Shown here: one piece after another, positions 34,651 to 40,520 of the stretch
How the letters are laid out: the number at the start of each line of letters is the position of its first letter
Position numbering within the stretch: position 1 is the stretch's first letter
Origin: Bdellovibrio sp.
Lineage (GTDB): Bacteria > Bdellovibrionota > Bacteriovoracia > Bacteriovoracales > Bacteriovoracaceae
Assembly: GCA_020720455.1 (NCBI GenBank)
Contig: DYOQ01000004.1
Location: 1-41,704, forward strand
DNA length: 41,704 nucleotides
Direction: 5' to 3'
The notes under the pieces: model-generated
Told to the model about the DNA's origin: nothing
The model's input: only the letters and a program-made list of their open reading frames with translations
Databases searched by the model: none
Made by a program: the position numbers and the translations under genes

Positions 34651-35773
34651 ACATCGTCTCCAGCGCAATAAAAATTTGTTGATCATCGCTACTACTTGTG
34701 TTGTTTACGTTAATAATTATTGATTCAGAATATCTTGTCTTAATGCTAAAGTTGTTACCAAAGGTTGTAGTTAGCGCTACCGCATTTCCTTCACGATTAT
34801 TATGTCCATAAGAGGAGCTGTTATAATATCCAGGGCCAGAGTCAGACTCATTGAAGAATTTTTCAACTCTAGGAGTTATTGTTGTGTAACCAAAAACAAG
34901 ATTGCTCTCGATGAATGCTAGTTCGCCTCGGTTTTTTCCTGTCGGTGCCTCTTTGTTTTCTAATCGTTGAAACCCAACTCTTAACTCATGGCCAAATATA
35001 TTTATGTCGCTTTCGACCCCAAGCAATAAACCTTTAAATTGGTATTCAAACATAAAACTACTTTCAGAAATTGCCGTTATCGAGTTACCAAGAAGAATGC
35101 TCTCTTTTGCGACTAGAGATGGAAGGTTCTTATATTGAAAGCTCGTCCCATAAGTTTTGATGTTTAATGCATCTAGAATTGTTGATTCGACTTCAACAGT
35201 ATGAGCGTTAAACGTAGGTTCGGCCTCTTTTTCCGTCCGATCGCGATCAAGACTATCAGATGATGGGATAGAATAAAGAGACATTAATTTTACGTTTGCT
35301 AGCGAACCAATCGGAAAGAGGGCGCTCCCTTTGACTCCTGGAAAAGTGGTTCCGGAAATAAGAATAGGTGAGTTGATATATGCCAAAGATGGTGCACCGG
35401 CTGCAAGCTCAAGATCAACAAATGTGCTTGGCCTTAACCTAACAACGATTTCATTAAATTTTATTCCGCTCTTGTTTTTACTACTTCCATACCAGCTCTG
35501 ATTTCTACCAGATGTCCATTGCAAATTCATGTCACCATAAATAGAGAGGTAGCTAGTTAAGTTTCCCGTACCCTGTAGTCCGATTGTTGCATTTATTAAG
35601 TTTGAGCTATCTGTTTCGCTATCGTAGTGGTTGTTAGTAAGAGAGGTATTCCATTTTAGTTCATATTTTTTAGAGGCCATGGTTTTGTTTATTTTTAATG
35701 CCGAATCAGCTGCAGCAGTGAAATTACTTCTGAACATCAAGAGCAAAATGATAAAAATCGACCATATTTTCAT
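34637..35773 (-). CDS. predicted outer-membrane barrel or surface beta protein
   Basis: The signal peptide ends near SNFTAAA/DSA. The mature 355 residues alternate polar and hydrophobic positions and carry repeated short strands, for example YELKWNTSLTNNHYD, KFNEIVVRLRP and FVDLELAAGAPSLAY. Strands near the end are separated by Asn/Ser-rich turns. Aromatic girdle residues and paired strands suggest a porin-like barrel of about 14-16 strands, although the last residues (TMYESI) lack a terminal Phe. No named family is recognised. AAAGGA precedes the ATG. It is translated together with the giant lipoprotein. Confidence 0.6.
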   Translation of the reverse strand: MKIWSIFIILLLMFRSNFTAAADSALKINKTMASKKYELKWNTSLTNNHYDSETDSSNLINATIGLQGTGNLTSYLSIYGDMNLQWTSGRNQSWYGSSKNKSGIKFNEIVVRLRPSTFVDLELAAGAPSLAYINSPILISGTTFPGVKGSALFPIGSLANVKLMSLYSIPSSDSLDRDRTEKEAEPTFNAHTVEVESTILDALNIKTYGTSFQYKNLPSLVAKESILLGNSITAISESSFMFEYQFKGLLLGVESDINIFGHELRVGFQRLENKEAPTGKNRGELAFIESNLVFGYTTITPRVEKFFNESDSGPGYYNSSSYGHNNREGNAVALTTTFGNNFSIKTRYSESIIINVNNTSSSDDQQIFIALETMYESI

Positions 35774-35945
35774 AACTTAATCCTTTTATGGATTTATATA
35801 AGTATGTCTAATATATCATTTTTAGTTGTTGGATGGGGTAGTGTATCTGGGGGGGGCGGTAGTTTTTACACGGAGTGTTAACAATCTAACACCTTGTTTA
35901 TAGTAGATTACGAAGAGTCAACACCTTAAGGTATGTAAATTAAAT
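35774..35945. promoter_or_regulatory. upstream region of the barrel-lipoprotein operon
   Basis: This 172-base gap has three notable items. G8 runs from 35849 to 35856. A dyad GTGTTA-N6-TAACAC lies at 35875-35892. The octamer AACACCTT occurs at 35888-35895 and again at 35920-35927, 32 bases apart, about three helical turns. TTGACT (minus strand) lies further upstream but no -10 fits it at normal spacing. The layout suggests regulated expression of the operon, but the regulator is unknown. Confidence 0.4.
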
Positions 35946-36419
35946 TTATTGATGTTTGGTTATAGATATTGTCACATCATCTTTTAATGATTGAATAAAT
36001 AGCGCTTTAGGTATTCCAGCATTGTCAGCAATTGTAACGGTCCCTAAAAGCTCTCTCGAATCTTGGTAGGGGATATTTTTTTCATCAAGAGCTTTTTTAT
36101 CAAATTTTAGGTCTGTAACACTGATAGAGTTAGATGAAGGATCAATTGATAGCTTGTATGAAAAAAAGTTTTGGCCATTTGTCGTAAACTCCGCAATAAC
36201 AGTTGTGCCAACAAAACAAGATGTAAAGACACCCTTTCCTGGAATTTTGTACTTGCTTGGGGCGACTTTAGTGATCTGAAATTTACTACTACTATAAAGG
36301 GTATCATCATTTACGACAGTTGGTAGATCTATCTTATTTGTCTCGTCACAAAGTTGAGTAGTATAGTGTGATTTGCATGATACAATTAGCAGAATAGCTA
36401 TCAAGTAAATTAGTTTCAA
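35946..36419 (-). CDS. small lipoprotein of unknown function
   Basis: A TTG start gives the lipoprotein signal KLIYLIAILLIVSC, with lipidation at Cys15. The mature protein (about 143 residues) is mainly beta, with FQITKVAPSKYKIPG and LLGTVTIADNAGIPKALF. It contains two further cysteines (TTQLC and FTSC) that could pair in a disulfide. A GC-rich GGGGGC stretch lies ahead of the start codon. No family is recognised. The gap before the next divergent gene contains a perfect inverted repeat. Confidence 0.6.
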   Translation of the reverse strand: MKLIYLIAILLIVSCKSHYTTQLCDETNKIDLPTVVNDDTLYSSSKFQITKVAPSKYKIPGKGVFTSCFVGTTVIAEFTTNGQNFFSYKLSIDPSSNSISVTDLKFDKKALDEKNIPYQDSRELLGTVTIADNAGIPKALFIQSLKDDVTISITKHQ

Positions 36420-36439
36420 TAGTGCCCCCGTATAACTAT

Positions 36440-36456
36440 TTATTTAAGATAAATAA
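36440..36456. promoter_or_regulatory. perfect inverted repeat TTATTTA-AGA-TAAATAA
   Basis: Seven-base arms flank three bases in the 89-base gap between the divergent small lipoprotein gene and the small exported protein gene. The dyad is AT-only in its arms, so chance is not negligible. It is placed where an operator serving either gene would lie. Confidence 0.35.
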
Positions 36457-36483
36457 TTTTAGAAATTAAATCTGGTATTGGCA

Positions 36484-36506
36484 ATCATAACTTTGATATC
36501 ATAACT
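36484..36506 (+). promoter_or_regulatory. direct repeat ATCATAACT abutting a start codon
   Basis: The 9-mer occurs at 36484-36492 and 36498-36506, a 14-base period, and the second copy ends two bases before the ATG. No Shine-Dalgarno sequence is present. TTGGCA followed after 16 bases by CATAAC could be a weak promoter placing the transcript start at the ATG. Confidence 0.35.
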
Positions 36507-36508
36507 CT

Positions 36509-36895
36509 ATGAGCAAGTTTTCAAAGATTTTATTATTAACGATATTTTTAGTGGCCATTCAGAGTAAGATTGTAGGCGGTGCTGAATTTTCATATACGTT
36601 TATTATTCAAATTTTTGGAGATAGAGTTAAAGTTGTTTCTCCAAAAGCGTACTCAAAAGAGATTAGTGTAATAATTGAGAATAAATCTTTAGAAAAACAG
36701 ATTGGTAAACTTATTAACACAAAGGGAGAGACGTTATCGTTTGTGGTTGTGCCACCAAATGATTCAATCTCAAAAAAATTGAGCGTAGTACAGGGTAATA
36801 AAGTTATCTTTATTCCTTTGTCACCGCCATTTCAGGAGATTGAGCTTATAGAGGGAAAAGAATCATATGAGATTCCTCCGCGACAGAAGTATTGA
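36509..36895 (+). CDS. small exported protein of unknown function
   Basis: The 128-residue product has a signal peptide (ILLLTIFLVAIQSKIVGGA) and a beta-rich mature part (KVVSPKAYSKEISVIIENK, LSFVVVPPNDS, KVIFIPLSPPFQEIELIEG) that might adopt a small sandwich fold similar to cupredoxins or fibronectin-type domains, but no metal ligands are seen. Its 3' end overlaps the metallophosphoesterase gene by 29 bases, so both are read from one mRNA. No ribosome binding site is visible. Confidence 0.5.
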   Translation: MSKFSKILLLTIFLVAIQSKIVGGAEFSYTFIIQIFGDRVKVVSPKAYSKEISVIIENKSLEKQIGKLINTKGETLSFVVVPPNDSISKKLSVVQGNKVIFIPLSPPFQEIELIEGKESYEIPPRQKY

Positions 36896-38009
36896 CAAAA
36901 CCATTATCGTCATTTCAGATACCCACTTAGGGGCGGGGGCCTATGTTAGTGGTAGGAAAAATCTTTTGGAAGATTTTTTTTATGATGCTGAGTTAGTCGA
37001 TCTGCTCGATTATTATTCAACAGGAAGTTTCGCAAATAGGTATGTCGAGCTAGTTATTAATGGAGATTTTGTTGATTTATTAGCAGTTCCATTTGTGAAT
37101 TTTTTTGATGATGAGTTTTGGAGCGAAGAGGCTTCAATTGAAAAATTAAAGTTAGTCCATGAAGCACATAAAGAGGTTTTTACTGGCCTTGAGCAGTTTC
37201 TAGTTCAAAAAAATAAAAAGCTAACTTACATAATTGGCAATCATGATGCTGAGTTGATATTACCAAGAGTAAAAAATAGTTTTATGGATTTTTTTTCACA
37301 AGAGGTTAGAGAGAATATTCAAATAATTTGTAATGAGGATAGTGGTTATTTTCCTTCGAAGGGAATCTGTATCAAACATGGCCACGAGTATGAGGTGGCC
37401 AACTCTTTTCAACCAAAAGATTCTGTTATTGTAGACAAAGAGGGCCGGCGGTTTTTTCTGCCATCTTGGGGACATTACTATGTGACTAGAATAATAAATA
37501 AATTCAAAGAAGAGAGGCCATATATTCATTCTGTTCGGCCCATTAGAAAGTTTATAATTAATGGCCTTATCTATGATGCTTTTTTTACAATGAGATTTTT
37601 GGTCGCAAATATTGTCTATTTTGTTATGGTACGATTTATCTATTTTTTTAAACAAGAGAGAAGGATTCGTTCAACATTTATTAATGCCAAGAAGGAACTA
37701 AACTTTTTTTTAGATACGGAAGAGGTTATAAGGGATACGTTAGAAGATAGCGATGAGATAAATACTTTGATAGTTGGCCATACTCATCGGCCAGAGTATA
37801 CTTCAACTGGAAGTGGTAAAGTTTTTATTAATACTGGCACCTGGACAAAAATGCACGATCTAGATTTTGGTAAACGCAGAGAGGGTATTGCTCTTACTTA
37901 TGCTAAAATTGATATTCTTGAAGAAAAGAAAACAATGAACCATAACGTTGAAGAAGGGCTCTTCGTTTGGAAGGGGAGGGATCGCTCTCCGTTTGTGGAG
38001 TTTATCTAG
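36867..38009 (+). CDS. calcineurin-like metallophosphoesterase
   Basis: All five metal-binding blocks are present: ISDTHLG (16-22), INGDFVD, IGNHD (123-127), KHGHEYE and VGHTHRP (from Gly304). The order and the extra helical region between the HGH and GHTH blocks resemble LpxH/YbbF-like and UDP-sugar phosphoesterase families, but the protein (380 residues) is longer than LpxH (about 240). The central insert includes a hydrophobic stretch (MRFLVANIVYFVMVRFIYFF) that could bind the membrane. The substrate is unknown; a lipid phosphoester is plausible. AGGG lies about ten bases before the ATG inside the preceding gene. Confidence 0.82.
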   Translation: MRFLRDRSIDKTIIVISDTHLGAGAYVSGRKNLLEDFFYDAELVDLLDYYSTGSFANRYVELVINGDFVDLLAVPFVNFFDDEFWSEEASIEKLKLVHEAHKEVFTGLEQFLVQKNKKLTYIIGNHDAELILPRVKNSFMDFFSQEVRENIQIICNEDSGYFPSKGICIKHGHEYEVANSFQPKDSVIVDKEGRRFFLPSWGHYYVTRIINKFKEERPYIHSVRPIRKFIINGLIYDAFFTMRFLVANIVYFVMVRFIYFFKQERRIRSTFINAKKELNFFLDTEEVIRDTLEDSDEINTLIVGHTHRPEYTSTGSGKVFINTGTWTKMHDLDFGKRREGIALTYAKIDILEEKKTMNHNVEEGLFVWKGRDRSPFVEFI

Positions 38010-38022
38010 GTCAAATTATTCT

Positions 38023-38514
38023 CTACGTTTCTTTGTAACACAACTCAATGAAAAAGCTACCGTGTGCTGATGCTATTGGAATGGCTATCGTTGTTGTTCC
38101 CGATGGATACTTAATTGTATGATTTTTTCCTTCGATCATTGATGGGATCGCCATATTTGTCTTGTATCCTAGTACTGCTAGCTCTCTTTTAGCATTTCCC
38201 ATGACCATATTACAGATTTCTCCTCCAACATCTGAGATCTCATCTGTATAAGAGTCAAATGTTTCCATTAGCATGGCGCTAGCAACCTTGTAATAAGTCT
38301 GATACGGCCAAGAGATAACTAGCATCCCTTGAAAATCCATGTTGTTGTGGCTTCCTGTTATTCCAAGAACAGCAGAGACTTCACCCTTTGATAAATTATC
38401 TGCTTTAAGAAAAGGTTTTCCTGGTTCAAGTTTTGAAAAAACCATTGTCTCAAAAATGTTTTTGGCAGCATCGATAAATGGTTTCGAAAATTCAAGGAAA
38501 CTATTTGCAGTCAT
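38023..38514 (-). CDS. cheX: CheX-like chemotaxis phosphatase
   Basis: This 163-residue protein matches the CheX/CheC family that dephosphorylates CheY. A helix with FIDAAKNIFETM comes first. A middle strand has VLGITGSHNNMDFQGMLVISW. The active ExxN motif is GGEICNMVMGNAK (Glu99, Asn102), and the dimer region IEGKNHTIKYPSGTTT is typical. It would reset the CheY encoded two genes upstream. AAGGA precedes the ATG. It is the last gene of the minus-strand signalling operon. Confidence 0.85.
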   Translation of the reverse strand: MTANSFLEFSKPFIDAAKNIFETMVFSKLEPGKPFLKADNLSKGEVSAVLGITGSHNNMDFQGMLVISWPYQTYYKVASAMLMETFDSYTDEISDVGGEICNMVMGNAKRELAVLGYKTNMAIPSMIEGKNHTIKYPSGTTTIAIPIASAHGSFFIELCYKET

Positions 38515-38532
38515 AAACTTAGTCCTTATGTC

Positions 38533-39042
38533 TTAAAGTCCTAAACTTGCCATCAAATCGTCGATGGAGTTTTGGGACAATGTTTTCTTATCATCTTTCT
38601 TAATTGTACATGATGCTCGTTCAATATCCTTAAATTTTTCAGATAACCATTTTAATCGTGTAACGAAAGCTTCAGTGTTTAATCCTTTGAGTTGAGTGTC
38701 GTCACCTGTTTTAATTTTTTCCATCATTTTTGTTAGCAAATCTACAGCATCAAATAAGACTGCGACTACAACATTTAAAAGTGGAACATCTTTGACTTGG
38801 CTTGATTTATATCCAATTAGTTTTCCGAGCTCACAAAATGTTGCAATTTCTGTGGCCCCAATAGACCGAGCTGCACCCATCACTCTATCAATTATTTGTC
38901 CAAAATTTTCTAAGTTATGCCCGCTTGTTGGATTGTCCTCTAAATTTTCTAAGTGTTCTTCAAGTTTTTTAAAAAGCCCAAGAGATTCATTCGCAAATTC
39001 TACAACAACCTCTTTCATGCTTGGATCATTTAATATATCCAT
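38533..39042 (-). CDS. HPt-like protein without phospho-histidine, with FliM-type CheY-binding tail
   Basis: The first 115 residues form amphipathic helices like the HPt domain of CheA (FANESLGLFKKLEEHLENLE, then IIDRVMGAARSIG). In HPt domains the second helix reads HxxKGxAxxxG. Here the His position is Asp52, so phosphotransfer is unlikely. The extreme C-terminus is LSQNSIDDLMASLGL (155-169), very close to the LSQxEIDxLL peptide at the N-terminus of FliM that binds phospho-CheY. The tail is joined by a basic, flexible linker (KKDDKKT). I infer a CheY-P-binding adaptor. GGAGA precedes the ATG. Confidence 0.65.
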   Translation of the reverse strand: MDILNDPSMKEVVVEFANESLGLFKKLEEHLENLEDNPTSGHNLENFGQIIDRVMGAARSIGATEIATFCELGKLIGYKSSQVKDVPLLNVVVAVLFDAVDLLTKMMEKIKTGDDTQLKGLNTEAFVTRLKWLSEKFKDIERASCTIKKDDKKTLSQNSIDDLMASLGL

Positions 39043-39067
39043 GAAACGTTCTCCAGTTGTTAACGGC

Positions 39068-39463
39068 CTAAGTGAAAATTTTCTCTATTTTTTCTTTTAA
39101 CACTTGAGCTGAAAATGGTTTAACAATGAAGTTGCTGACACCGGCCTTTACTGCAATAACAACGTTTCCTTGTTCAGCTTCTGCTGTAATCATTAAAAAT
39201 GGTAGATCTTTAAACTGATCGCTACTTCGAATATTTTTTAAGAGTGTAAGTCCATCCATCTCTGGCATGTTCCAGTCGGAAAGAATAAATTCAAACGGAA
39301 CTCCAGCCTCTTTTGATTGTTGAATCATTGGCCAGGCACGTGCTCCATCATCGGCTTCAGTTATATCTTTAAACCCGACTTGGGTTAGCATATTTTTGAT
39401 AATTTTTCTCATCGTTGCCATGTCATCTACAATTAGAATTTTCATGTTTGCTCTTATTGCCAT
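39068..39463 (-). CDS. cheY: CheY-type response regulator
   Basis: A complete 131-residue receiver: Asp13-Asp14, phospho-acceptor Asp63 in LSDWNMPEMDG, Thr in MITAEAE and Lys in IVKPF. It is the closest to classic CheY among the four receivers in the window. AGAGGAG, six bases ahead of the first ATG, supports the start used rather than Met7. It is encoded between a GYP protein and an HPt-like protein and followed by a CheX phosphatase; no CheA kinase is nearby. Confidence 0.93.
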   Translation of the reverse strand: MAIRANMKILIVDDMATMRKIIKNMLTQVGFKDITEADDGARAWPMIQQSKEAGVPFEFILSDWNMPEMDGLTLLKNIRSSDQFKDLPFLMITAEAEQGNVVIAVKAGVSNFIVKPFSAQVLKEKIEKIFT

Positions 39464-39481
39464 GTTGAACTCCTCTGCTAT

Positions 39482-40519
39482 TTATGCTGCGCGCTTTAGC
39501 TCATCTGTAAAACGTGATATATTTTCAATGTTCTTAGATATTGTATCTCCAAAATCAAATTCAAGTCCAGCATCAATAGAGTGATTTTGAATTTTTTTTA
39601 AAACATCGTTAATGTTATATTTTGATCCAGTTATTCTTCCGCTAGCGTAGTCAATGATATGTGAAATTGATCCAAGAATTAGAGAAGCCGGATGAATCGC
39701 CCTTTCCATCTTTTGGTATGGGTATCCGCTGCCACTAGATCTTTCATGATGGTCGAGTATTGTGTCGATGCTGCTAGAGCTTAATTCAAGTTTACATTTT
39801 TTAATTAAGTGCTGTGCTAGTCCTGGATGCTTTTGAAAATCGCTCTTTTCTTGACCATGGCACTCAACTTCTGGGCGTAGTATCATTGCTCTATCAAGTT
39901 GGGTTACACCGATATGATGAAGAAAAGTTGAACAGATAATGTCGGATAATGGTTCGTAACCATCTATGTTGTTTTGTTTAGCAAACAGGTATGTGAGGGC
40001 CACTGTTCGATTAATATTATTGTCATCAATTAGGAGTTGCCTTGCAAAATATCTGGCAAGACTTACAGTATGAGAGATGGTTACTTTGAAAGTAAGAACC
40101 TCTTTTCTAACTCGTTCAATTAGAGGTAAAAAACAGTTACGATTAATTGCATCGTTTATTTCTTTTGCAAAATTTAACGGTGGAAGAGGTGATGCTTCTA
40201 ATTCTTTTATATACTGGTCTCGTTCTATTTGTAGTTTATGAATTTTGGGACGAGCAAGGTCTGGTATATCTGATTCACTTAGGCCGCATACGTTTAAAAA
40301 GGTTCGTTTTTGATTGATCGGTATTGCTAAAATAGCACCTTTGGAAATTATATACTTGAGGAATGATTTTTTTTCTTCAATTAATGGTGAGTTGCCATAT
40401 AGATATGGAGAGTAACTATTGTTAACTTGGTTGTAGACGTATAGGTGAAATGGAAAAATCTCTACTGATTTTGGTAACATCTCAAATTGAATGTGAAAAA
40501 AAGATCTTTTTTCTTCCAT
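39482..40519 (-). CDS. HD-GYP family protein with altered metal site
   Basis: The first 130 residues are an unassigned N-terminal region. From about 150 the HD-GYP pattern is visible: ISHTVSLARYFA, FLHHIGV (201-202), KHPGLAQHLIKKC, LDHHERSSGSGYP (GYP at 265-267) and ASLILGSISHIID. HD-GYP proteins hydrolyse cyclic di-GMP using a metal site in which HD is essential and LHDIGK is conserved. Here HD is HH (His202) and the following Lys is Val. The protein may bind rather than degrade cyclic di-GMP, or use a different metal arrangement. It follows the GAF-like gene by one base and precedes cheY by 18. Confidence 0.8.
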   Translation of the reverse strand: MEEKRSFFHIQFEMLPKSVEIFPFHLYVYNQVNNSYSPYLYGNSPLIEEKKSFLKYIISKGAILAIPINQKRTFLNVCGLSESDIPDLARPKIHKLQIERDQYIKELEASPLPPLNFAKEINDAINRNCFLPLIERVRKEVLTFKVTISHTVSLARYFARQLLIDDNNINRTVALTYLFAKQNNIDGYEPLSDIICSTFLHHIGVTQLDRAMILRPEVECHGQEKSDFQKHPGLAQHLIKKCKLELSSSSIDTILDHHERSSGSGYPYQKMERAIHPASLILGSISHIIDYASGRITGSKYNINDVLKKIQNHSIDAGLEFDFGDTISKNIENISRFTDELKRAA

Positions 40520-40520
40520 G

